From positions 1 through 7,505 of the forward strand of contig SKWJ01000031.1 of NCBI GenBank assembly GCA_007128995.1: DNA of 7,505 bases, in the 5' to 3' direction. The translations under genes were made by a program, and so were the position numbers. This stretch comes from Paracoccaceae bacterium. Its GTDB lineage: Bacteria; Pseudomonadota; Alphaproteobacteria; Rhodobacterales; Rhodobacteraceae. The notes below the pieces were generated by a model. That model made no database searches. It was not told the origin of the DNA and saw only the letters and a program-made list of their open reading frames with translations. Positions 1 through 5,830 of this stretch are shown piece after piece (within the stretch, counting starts at the first letter, position 1; each line of letters starts with the position of its first letter).

Positions 1-606
1 ATCGCCAAGACCTGGGACGATATACCCTTTCTCGTTCAGATGCGTATCGACGGCCGCTGTGACAATGCGCACGTCCGGATGCTCGCGCGCCATGCAGGCC
101 ACGCCTTCCGGGGCAGCCAGCAGGCAGATCAGACAAATATCCGTCGCACCAGCCTCTTTCAGTAGACTGACAGCCGCTGCCGACGAATTGCCAGTAGCGA
201 GCATCGGGTCGACCGCAATTACCAGCCGACCGGAAAGCTCTGGCGGCAGCTTGCAGTAGTATTGCACTGGCTTGAGTGTCGCCTCATCCCTGTAGAGCCC
301 GACAAACCCGACTTTCGCTGTCGGGATGACATCAAGCACACCGTCCAGCAACCCATTGCCCGCGCGCAGGATCGAAACGACCACCGGGTCAGCGCCGGCC
401 AGCATTGGCGCCTCCATGCGTGTCAGGGGGGTGGTGATTGTCTGGTTTCGGAGCGGCAGGGCGCGCGCGGCTTCATAGGTCAGCAACAGGCTGATCTCGC
501 GCAGCAGGCGTCGGAAGTCCTGACAGGCCGTGGCTGCATCACGCATGAGCGACAGCTTGTGCTGCACCAGCGGATGATCAACGAGGGTCAGCTTGGGATG
601 GGTCAT
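1..606 (-). CDS. upp: Uracil phosphoribosyltransferase, 3' end cut by window edge
   Basis: Upp condenses uracil with PRPP to give UMP and pyrophosphate in the cytosol, the last step of uracil salvage. Reading leftwards from the ATG at 606, 202 codons are visible. They start [20 protein letters not shown] and end at GYIVPGLGD, so only about 8 residues plus the stop (normally AGDRxFGTK-like) lie outside the window. Family landmarks are present: LLTYEA (41-46), ILRAG (79-83, followed by NGLLDG), the PRPP-binding loop [11 protein letters not shown] (132-142), AAPEG (164-168) and the uracil-binding segment GYIVPGLGD (194-202). The start codon overlaps the add stop as ATGA (603-606), and GGAGG (complement of 611-615) lies 4 nt upstream inside the end of add. 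It is the last visible gene of the cdd-deoB-add-upp operon. Identification is from the protein sequence; nothing looks broken. Confidence 0.96.
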   Translation of the reverse strand, partial: MTHPKLTLVDHPLVQHKLSLMRDAATACQDFRRLLREISLLLTYEAARALPLRNQTITTPLTRMEAPMLAGADPVVVSILRAGNGLLDGVLDVIPTAKVGFVGLYRDEATLKPVQYYCKLPPELSGRLVIAVDPMLATGNSSAAAVSLLKEAGATDICLICLLAAPEGVACMAREHPDVRIVTAAVDTHLNEKGYIVPGLGD

Positions 607-1592
607 GTGGCCTCCAGTGTCTTGGCAATCTCTGCGCGGGTATCTGCGTCACAGAACGCAGCCGCAAGAGCTGTTTGCGCGATCGCAGCAAAGTCGTTTT
701 CGCCCCAGTCGAACGCCTGTGTCAGGCGCTGATATTCTTGCGTCATGGTGGTGTGGAAAAAGGGCGGGTCATCGGTGGAAATGGTCACAGCAACACCTGC
801 GCGGCGCAACTTGTTCACCGGGTGCGATGTCCAATCGGGATAGAGCCCAAGCGCAACATTCGATCCGGGGCAGACTTCCAGAACCACACCTGCGCGGGCC
901 AGATAATCTACAAGCGTTGAATCCTCGATTGCGCGCACACCGTGCCCGATGCGGCTGACCCCCAGATGCTCGAGTGCAGCGCGCACGGAGTCGGGGCCTC
1001 CCCATTCACCGGCATGGGCGGTCAGGCCCAGCCCTGCTTCGCGCGCGGCGTCGAATGCATAGGCAAAGTCCTGTGGGTGAAATTGACTCTCATCACCGGC
1101 AATTCCGAACCCGGTGATAAAACCCCCGGCTGTTTCTTGCGCACACAGTGCGATCTGGCGTGCATTCTCTGGCCCAAAATGGCGAATGCAGGTGACGCAT
1201 CCGCGCAGAGTAATCCCGAACCGCGCCTTGGCCTGTTCCGCAGCGGCGTCCATCGCAGACAGGTAGTCACGCCAGGCCAGCAGATCCCCACCACCGCAGA
1301 AATCCGGTGACAGGAAAGTTTCGGAATAGATTACCCCGTGCGCAGCAGATTGTTCGAGCACGGCCAGAACCAGGTCATGGAAATCCTGAGGGGTTGTCAG
1401 CACAGTGCAGGCGGCTTCGTATACGCGCAGGAAATCGGGAAAGTCACGATAGGCATAATTCCCTTGCGCTTCGAAGATCCGCGAAAGATCTACGCTTTTC
1501 TTCCGGGCCATATCGCGGATGAACGCTGGCGGGGCTGCTCCTTCAAGATGAAGATGCAACTCCAGTTTGGGTTGCCGTGTCAGCTCGGTCAT
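603..1592 (-). CDS. add: Adenosine deaminase
   Basis: A 329-aa cytosolic zinc enzyme that hydrolyses adenosine or deoxyadenosine to inosine or deoxyinosine plus ammonia. The amidohydrolase-type metal and catalytic motifs are all visible: HLHLEG (13-18; H13 and H15 as zinc ligands), GIAGDE (163-168), TAHAGE (191-196; H193 zinc ligand, E196 proton donor), IGHG (215-218; H217) and STDDP (272-276; D274 zinc ligand, D275). Its length is close to the roughly 330 aa usual for bacterial Add. The related adenine deaminases and AMP deaminases share the fold; the GDE and TAHAGE context and the nucleoside-salvage neighbours favour adenosine as substrate, but fine specificity cannot be read from sequence. 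The ATG at 1592 overlaps the deoB stop as ATGA (1589-1592), with AGGAG (complement of 1602-1606) 9 nt upstream. Its own stop overlaps the upp start, so it is probably translationally coupled on both sides. Confidence 0.93.
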   Translation of the reverse strand: MTELTRQPKLELHLHLEGAAPPAFIRDMARKKSVDLSRIFEAQGNYAYRDFPDFLRVYEAACTVLTTPQDFHDLVLAVLEQSAAHGVIYSETFLSPDFCGGGDLLAWRDYLSAMDAAAEQAKARFGITLRGCVTCIRHFGPENARQIALCAQETAGGFITGFGIAGDESQFHPQDFAYAFDAAREAGLGLTAHAGEWGGPDSVRAALEHLGVSRIGHGVRAIEDSTLVDYLARAGVVLEVCPGSNVALGLYPDWTSHPVNKLRRAGVAVTISTDDPPFFHTTMTQEYQRLTQAFDWGENDFAAIAQTALAAAFCDADTRAEIAKTLEAT

Positions 1593-2791
1593 GACAGAAA
1601 ACTCCTACCAGGCCCTTGATACGACACGCCAAGATGGGCCGCGAGACTGACTCCGACATCTGCGAAACTGCAAAGGCCTATTTCACCCGGCCCGACACCC
1701 GCAACAAGAACCGGCACGCGCTCGCGTGTGTGATCGCTGCCGGGCGCAGTCGGATCATTGCCGTGATCTGCCGTTATGATCAACACGTCATCAGGGCGAA
1801 GCAAGCGAAGCGCGCGCGCCGCAACCGTGTCGAACCATTCCAGCGCACGTGCATAACCCGCGACATCACGCGGATGCCCGTAGAGCGAGTCGAACTCGAC
1901 AAAGTTGCAAAATATCAACGATCCAGGGGCGGCACGGTCAAGCAATGTCAATAGATGTTCGGAAAGTGCAAGATCGTCCACCCCCTTATGAACCTCGTCA
2001 ATACCCTGACCAGAGAAGATGTCAGCAATCTTGCCCACAGCATGCACGCGACCTCCGGCCATTTGCACCCAGTCGCACAATGTCGGCGCAGGCGGGGCAA
2101 TTGCGAAATCGCGGCGGTTTGGCGTGCGCAGAAAGCCCTGCGATACAGTGCCGACAAAAGGTCGCGCGATGACCCGTCCTACCTTCATGGCGTGCAGATG
2201 CGGGGCAAGTTCAGCGCATAGCCGGTATAGCCGTTCCAGCCCAAAAACCTGTTCATGTGCCGCGATCTGGAAAACACTGTCCGCAGATGTATAGCAGATT
2301 GGCCATCCGGTTTTGACATGCTCTGCACCCAGCGCCTGAATGATGGGAATACCGGCTGCGTGACAATTCCCGAGAATCCCCTCGACCCCGGCAAGCTGGC
2401 AGACCCGGGCCACGAGTTCATCCGAAAAGGCAGGCACAGCCTGCGGGAAATAGGTCCAGTCCCAGGGCACGGGCACCCCTGCCAGTTCCCAATGCCCCGA
2501 CGGGGTGTCCTTCCCGCGCGACGTTTCGGTTGCGACCCCCCATAGCCCAGTTGCGTGCGCGCTCAGCCCCGGTGTTTCAATCCCCGACGCCAGACGCAGC
2601 GCCGCTCCCAGCCCCATACTGTCCAGAGTCGGCACAGACAAAGGTCCCTGGCGCCCGTGATCTGCGTGTCCGCGGGCACAGGCCTTGATGATGTGACCCA
2701 AGGTATTGGCACCCGCATCGCCGAATGCCGCGGCATCCGGGGCGCCGCCGCACCCGACCGAGTCTAGAACCACCAGAAAGGCGCGCGCCAT
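1589..2791 (-). CDS. deoB: Phosphopentomutase
   Basis: A 400-aa, Mn-dependent cytosolic enzyme that interconverts ribose-1-phosphate or deoxyribose-1-phosphate with the 5-phosphates, linking nucleoside phosphorolysis to central carbon metabolism. It belongs to the alkaline-phosphatase superfamily. Visible motifs are the N-terminal metal site VVLDSVGCGG (7-16; D10), the phosphorylated-threonine segment GKDTPSGHWE (93-102; T96), RVIARPF (206-212), NFVEFDSLYGHPRD (296-309; D301 and H306), ADHGND (341-346; D342 and H343) and SDHTRE (352-357; H354). Length and motif order match the family (about 390-407 aa). The start at 2791 shares one base with the cdd stop (TGATG). Only a weak AGGG (complement of 2796-2799) precedes it, so translation may depend on ribosomes finishing cdd. 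No purine or pyrimidine nucleoside phosphorylase, the supplier of its substrate, is encoded in the window. Confidence 0.96.
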   Translation of the reverse strand: MARAFLVVLDSVGCGGAPDAAAFGDAGANTLGHIIKACARGHADHGRQGPLSVPTLDSMGLGAALRLASGIETPGLSAHATGLWGVATETSRGKDTPSGHWELAGVPVPWDWTYFPQAVPAFSDELVARVCQLAGVEGILGNCHAAGIPIIQALGAEHVKTGWPICYTSADSVFQIAAHEQVFGLERLYRLCAELAPHLHAMKVGRVIARPFVGTVSQGFLRTPNRRDFAIAPPAPTLCDWVQMAGGRVHAVGKIADIFSGQGIDEVHKGVDDLALSEHLLTLLDRAAPGSLIFCNFVEFDSLYGHPRDVAGYARALEWFDTVAARALRLLRPDDVLIITADHGNDPTAPGSDHTRERVPVLVAGVGPGEIGLCSFADVGVSLAAHLGVSYQGPGRSFLS

Positions 2792-3183
2792 CAGGCCCTA
2801 TCCATATGCCCAGCGCCAAAAGCTCCGGGCAGCAGTTCGGCGACGGTTACAACATGGCGCACGCCGTCCAGCGACACCATTGCAACCTGCACATCGGCTT
2901 TTGCAAACTCTGCGATCTTCTGGCGGCATCCACCGCAAGGTGGGACGGGACTGGTACTGTCAGCAACCACAACAAGCTCGACGATTTCGCGTTCACCTGC
3001 AGCGCACATCGCGGCGATTGCACCGGCTTCGGCGCATGTGCCTTCCGGATAGGCCACATTTTCGACATTGCACCCGGCAAACACCGCTCCTGACGCAGTG
3101 CGCAGCGCAGCGCCAACCTTGAAGCCCGAATATGGAGCATAGGCGTGTTCGCGCACCTTCTGTGCAGCATCATAGAGCGTCAT
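2791..3183 (-). CDS. cdd: Cytidine deaminase
   Basis: A 130-aa enzyme of the short, homotetrameric class that converts cytidine and deoxycytidine to uridine and deoxyuridine. Visible motifs are YAPYSGFKVGAAL (15-27), the ribose-contacting CNVENVAYPEG (38-48), the zinc and catalytic motif CAE (C50, A51, E52), and PCGGCRQ (82-88; zinc ligands C83 and C86). The ATG at 3183 is chosen because the protein then begins MTLYDAAQKV, as in the family, and a strong GGAGG Shine-Dalgarno (complement of 3189-3193) sits 5 nt upstream. An open frame extends further upstream to 3396 but would overlap maeB and adds no family-like sequence. It is the first gene of the minus-strand operon, and its stop overlaps the deoB start by one base. 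One oddity: the residue after CAE is Ala53, where tetrameric Cdds such as that of Bacillus subtilis carry an Arg that interacts with the zinc-bound cysteines. Confidence 0.94.
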   Translation of the reverse strand: MTLYDAAQKVREHAYAPYSGFKVGAALRTASGAVFAGCNVENVAYPEGTCAEAGAIAAMCAAGEREIVELVVVADSTSPVPPCGGCRQKIAEFAKADVQVAMVSLDGVRHVVTVAELLPGAFGAGHMDRA

Positions 3184-3188
3184 TCTCG

Positions 3189-3193
3189 CCTCC
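3189..3193 (-). promoter_or_regulatory. Shine-Dalgarno site of cdd
   Basis: The complement reads GGAGG, 5 nt upstream of the ATG at 3183. It settles the cdd start against the longer upstream open frame and marks the leading gene of the operon as the one with the best ribosome-binding site. Confidence 0.8.
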
Positions 3194-3290
3194 AAAAGTT
3201 TTTCCGAGTTTGCGCTCTCGGTTGCGGCTTTGCAAGCCCAAGCCGCGCCTCGAACTACCAACCGCGCGCGCCCCTGCCGGCAATCGGGGC

Positions 3291-3318
3291 TTGCTGCGCT
3301 TGGATATTCGTTTAATCT
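3291..3318 (+). promoter_or_regulatory. Possible maeB promoter
   Basis: TTGCTG (3291-3296) and TAATCT (3313-3318) are separated by 16 bp, a plausible but imperfect sigma70-type -35/-10 pair. They lie where the GC-rich intergenic sequence turns AT-rich, about 28 bp before the maeB start, which would give a short leader. This is inference from weak matches only. Confidence 0.3.
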
Positions 3319-3337
3319 TAAACCACACGATTTGTGG
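3311..3337 (+). repeat. Two adjacent inverted repeats before maeB
   Basis: TTTAA (3311-3315) and TTAAA (3318-3322) form a perfect inverted repeat with a 2-bp spacer. They are followed directly by CCACA (3323-3327) and TGTGG (3333-3337) with a 5-nt loop. The last two bases of the second repeat overlap the Shine-Dalgarno of maeB. They could be an operator, or the second could be a small leader hairpin; the sequence does not decide. Confidence 0.45.
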
Positions 3338-3340
3338 GGA
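3336..3340 (+). promoter_or_regulatory. Shine-Dalgarno site of maeB
   Basis: GGGGA lies 5 nt before the ATG at 3346. It supports that start over the in-frame GTG at 3334, which overlaps the site, and over the GTG at 3343. Confidence 0.6.
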
Positions 3341-3345
3341 TTGTG

Positions 3346-5625
3346 ATGACCGAACATTCTGGCGATGACGCCCGCCATCCAGCATTGATTTATCATGAAT
3401 TTCCGCGCCCCGGAAAGCTGGAGGTGCGCCCAACCAAACCCCTTGCGAATGGCATTGACCTTGCGCGCGCCTATTCACCTGGCGTGGCCGAGGCCTGCAT
3501 GGAAATCAAGGCCAACCCGGATGACGCGGCGCGCTACACAGCCCGCGGCAATCTGGTTGCGGTTGTTACCAACGGCACGGCTGTTCTGGGCCTTGGCAAT
3601 ATCGGGCCCCTTGCATCAAAGCCCGTGATGGAGGGCAAGGCCGTCCTGTTCAAGAAATTCGCCAATATCGACTGTTTCGACATCGAGCTGGACGAATCCG
3701 ACCCCGAGAAACTGGCCGATATCGTCTGCGCGCTGGAACCTACCTTCGGCGCGATCAATCTTGAAGATATCAAGGCTCCAGATTGTTTCATCGTCGAGAA
3801 GATCTGCCGCGAGCGGATGGGCATTCCGGTGTTCCATGATGACCAACATGGAACTGCCATCGTGGTTGGCGCTGCGGCCACGAATGCCTTGCGTGTCGCC
3901 GGAAAAACCTTCGAAGATATCAAGATCGTCAGCACGGGTGGCGGCGCAGCGGGCATTGCCTGCCTGAACATGCTGCTGAAACTGGGCGTCAAGCGCGAGA
4001 ATGTCTGGCTGTGCGATATTCATGGTCTGGTGCATGCCGGACGCGAAATCGACATGAACCCGCAAAAGGCAGCTTTCGCGCAAAACAGCGCCAAGCGCAC
4101 CTTGGATGAGGTGATCGACGGCGCGGATCTGTTCCTTGGGCTCTCTGGCCCGGGCGTTCTGACGGCCGCACAGGTCGGACGCATGGCCGCGCGCCCGATC
4201 ATCTTTGCTCTGGCCAATCCGATGCCGGAAATCCTGCCCGAAGCTGTGCGCGCTGTGGCCCCTGATGCTCTGATCGCCACTGGCCGCTCGGATTTCCCAA
4301 ATCAGGTCAATAATGTCCTCTGCTTTCCTTTCATCTTTCGGGGCGCGCTGGATGTGGGCGCGACAGAGATCAACGACGCGATGCAGATCGGCTGCGTCGA
4401 AGGCATAGCCGCGCTTGCCCGTGCCACAACCAGCGCCGAAGCAGCAGCCGCCTACAAGGGCGAGCAGTTGAGCTTTGGCCCCGACTATCTGATCCCCAAA
4501 CCGTTTGATCCGCGGCTGATGGGGATCGTGGCAACGGCTGTGGCGAAAGCCGCGATGGACTCGGGCGTCGCCAAGCGCCCGGTTGCCGATCTCGCTGCAT
4601 ATAAAGCCGCGCTGGATGCATCAGTCTTCCGGTCGGCGATGATCATGCGTCCGGTCTTCGAAGCTGCGCGCGCCGCGTCGCGCAGGATTGTCTTTGCAGA
4701 GGGCGAAGATGAGCGCGTGTTGCGCACCGCCTCGGCCATGCTGGAAGAGACCACGGAAGTCCCTATCCTGATAGGTCGCCCGGATGTTATCGAGATGCGG
4801 CTTGAACGCGCGGGCCTTGCCATTCGGCCCGGCCGCGACTTTGAACTGGTGAACCCGCAGGACGACCCGCGCTATCGCGACTATTGGCAAAGCTATCATG
4901 CCCTGATGCAGCGGCGTGGCGTGACCCCCGATCTTGCGCGCGCAATTCTGCGCACCAATACCACTGCAATCGGTGCGATCATGGTGCACAGGGGCGACGC
5001 GGACAGCCTGATCTGTGGAACCTTCGGACAATATCTTTGGCATCTCAAATATGTCACGCAGATCCTTGGCAATGCCGAGCGCTGCCCGGTGGGTGCGCTG
5101 TCGCTCATGATCCAGCAAGAAGGCAACCTTTTTGTTGCCGACACGCAGGTCAACCCCAACCCGACGCCCGAGCAGATCGCGCAGACGGTGATTGGTGCAG
5201 CGCGCCATGTCCGCAGATTTGGGCTTTCCCCTAAGATCGCGCTTTGCTCGCATAGTCAGTTCGGCAACCTTGACACACCCTCGGGCCGCAACATGCGCGC
5301 GGCGCTGGCGCTTCTGGATGCCCATGGCGCTGATTTCGACTATGAGGGCGAAATGCATGTCGACGCCGCCCTTGATCCGGACCTGCGCGCCCGGCTCTTG
5401 CCGAATGCGCGCTTTGAGGGGCCGGCAAATGTGCTTATCTTTGCAAATACGGATGCCGCAAGCGGAGTGCGCAATATCCTAAAGGCGCGCGGCGGGGCAT
5501 TGGAAGTCGGGCCGATCCTGATGGGCATGGGCAATACCGCCCATATTGTAACCCCGTCGATCACAGCGCGGGGCTTGCTGAACATGTCTGCCCTCGCCGG
5601 CACGCCGGTTGCACAATATGGCTGA
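3346..5625 (+). CDS. maeB: Malic enzyme with C-terminal phosphotransacetylase-like domain
   Basis: A 759-aa cytosolic enzyme for oxidative decarboxylation of malate to pyruvate and CO2, producing NADPH or NADH; its length equals that of E. coli MaeB. The N-terminal malic domain (about 15-180) shows AYSPGVA (42-48; Tyr43), [12 protein letters not shown] (94-105; Lys98), INLEDIKAP (137-145; metal ligands) and FHDDQHGTA (163-171). The nucleotide-binding domain (about 190-425) has the glycine motif TGGGAAG (197-203), ALANPMPEI (288-296), [21 protein letters not shown] (319-339) and IPKPFDPR (383-390). Residues from about 430 to 759 form a Pta-like domain, which in this family serves for allosteric control by acetyl-CoA rather than catalysis. 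Rhizobia have both NAD- and NADP-preferring enzymes with this layout, so the cofactor is left open. The ATG start follows GGGGA by 5 nt. The gene is divergent from cdd and 205 bp ahead of prpE, and fits pyruvate supply during growth on organic or short-chain fatty acids. Confidence 0.95.
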   Translation: MTEHSGDDARHPALIYHEFPRPGKLEVRPTKPLANGIDLARAYSPGVAEACMEIKANPDDAARYTARGNLVAVVTNGTAVLGLGNIGPLASKPVMEGKAVLFKKFANIDCFDIELDESDPEKLADIVCALEPTFGAINLEDIKAPDCFIVEKICRERMGIPVFHDDQHGTAIVVGAAATNALRVAGKTFEDIKIVSTGGGAAGIACLNMLLKLGVKRENVWLCDIHGLVHAGREIDMNPQKAAFAQNSAKRTLDEVIDGADLFLGLSGPGVLTAAQVGRMAARPIIFALANPMPEILPEAVRAVAPDALIATGRSDFPNQVNNVLCFPFIFRGALDVGATEINDAMQIGCVEGIAALARATTSAEAAAAYKGEQLSFGPDYLIPKPFDPRLMGIVATAVAKAAMDSGVAKRPVADLAAYKAALDASVFRSAMIMRPVFEAARAASRRIVFAEGEDERVLRTASAMLEETTEVPILIGRPDVIEMRLERAGLAIRPGRDFELVNPQDDPRYRDYWQSYHALMQRRGVTPDLARAILRTNTTAIGAIMVHRGDADSLICGTFGQYLWHLKYVTQILGNAERCPVGALSLMIQQEGNLFVADTQVNPNPTPEQIAQTVIGAARHVRRFGLSPKIALCSHSQFGNLDTPSGRNMRAALALLDAHGADFDYEGEMHVDAALDPDLRARLLPNARFEGPANVLIFANTDAASGVRNILKARGGALEVGPILMGMGNTAHIVTPSITARGLLNMSALAGTPVAQYG

Positions 5626-5638
5626 GGCACGGAGCAGG

Positions 5639-5728
5639 TTTGCAAATCCGCCCATCTTCCGCCACCAGCTTTTCCCAAATCAATGGGGTTTGCAAACTTT
5701 TGCAGCTTCACGACCCACATTCTGCAAA
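5639..5728. promoter_or_regulatory. Cluster of TTTGCAAA elements, putative ScfR-type operators
   Basis: Two perfect TTTGCAAA palindromes (5639-5646 and 5689-5696, the second extended to the 10-bp palindrome GTTTGCAAAC at 5688-5697) are joined by TTTGCAGC (5699-5706, 6 of 8 matches) and TCTGCAAA (5721-5728, 7 of 8). Start-to-start distances are 50, 10 and 22 bp. TTTGCAAA cores are the known recognition elements of the short-chain fatty acyl-CoA regulators PccR (Rhodobacter) and RamB (Corynebacterium). The downstream gene makes propionyl-CoA, which fits such control. The regulator gene itself is not in the window, so the assignment is inference. Confidence 0.6.
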
Positions 5729-5817
5729 GTTTCTTCAGCGCAGCGCAGGTGTTGCCGTTAACAGGCATTGCGCAGCCGTTGCGCTGTCGTCTATGCCTTT
5801 CCCGTGTTGAGCATCTT

Positions 5818-5825
5818 GGGAGGGA
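5818..5825 (+). promoter_or_regulatory. Shine-Dalgarno site of prpE
   Basis: GGGAGGGA contains a full GGAGG (5819-5823) placed 7 nt before the ATG at 5831. It fixes the prpE start and predicts efficient initiation. Confidence 0.75.
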
Positions 5826-5830
5826 CACGC

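Larger units (their letters stand above)
3184..3345. promoter_or_regulatory. Divergent cdd/maeB intergenic region
   Basis: This 162-bp region lies between two divergent start codons and must carry the promoters of both the salvage operon (minus) and maeB (plus). What is visible: a GCCCC/GGGGC inverted repeat (3270-3274 and 3286-3290) enclosing the palindrome TGCCGGCA (3275-3282); two weak TTTGCAAA-like octamers, TTTGCGCT (3209-3216) and TTTGCAAG (3229-3236); and an AT-rich stretch (3301-3335) next to the maeB start. No sigma70-like promoter stands out for cdd. Confidence 0.6.
5626..5830 (+). promoter_or_regulatory. maeB-prpE spacer with prpE control region
   Basis: This 205-bp spacer holds no gene. 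It contains the TTTGCAAA-type cluster listed separately and the prpE ribosome-binding site. A possible but poor promoter is TTGCGC (5768-5773) with TATGCC (5792-5797), 18 bp apart. No convincing Rho-independent terminator for maeB is visible; CCCA (5674-5677) and TGGG (5684-5687) make only a 4-bp stem. Read-through from maeB into prpE is therefore possible, although the long spacer with repeated elements argues for a separate prpE promoter. Confidence 0.55.

Noticed and set aside
2900..2907. TTTGCAAA inside cdd
   Set aside because: A perfect copy, but within coding sequence far from any start; probably codon-driven coincidence. It shows that one copy alone is not evidence of an operator.
3334..3345. 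GTG start for maeB at 3334
   Set aside because: This GTG overlaps the GGGGA site that properly serves the ATG at 3346, and the ATG start gives the typical 759-aa length.
3184..3345. sigma70-type promoter for the cdd operon
   Set aside because: Reading the minus strand, only pairs such as TTGCAA with CAAACT can be found, too weak to report.
3184..3396. N-terminal extension of cdd to 3396
   Set aside because: It would overlap the maeB start, adds residues unlike any Cdd, and ignores the strong GGAGG placed correctly for the ATG at 3183.
4621..5358. 245-codon open frame on the minus strand opposite maeB
   Set aside because: It is a shadow of the Pta-like domain of MaeB, with no plausible ribosome-binding site or recognisable domain.
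5440..5447. TTTGCAAA near the 3' end of maeB
   Set aside because: It encodes part of the conserved IFANTD segment, 192 bp before the intergenic cluster, so protein conservation explains it. A distal operator role cannot be excluded.
5674..5687. CCCA/TGGG hairpin as a maeB terminator
   Set aside because: The stem is only 4 bp and no real T tract follows; the next bases belong to a TTTGCAAA element.
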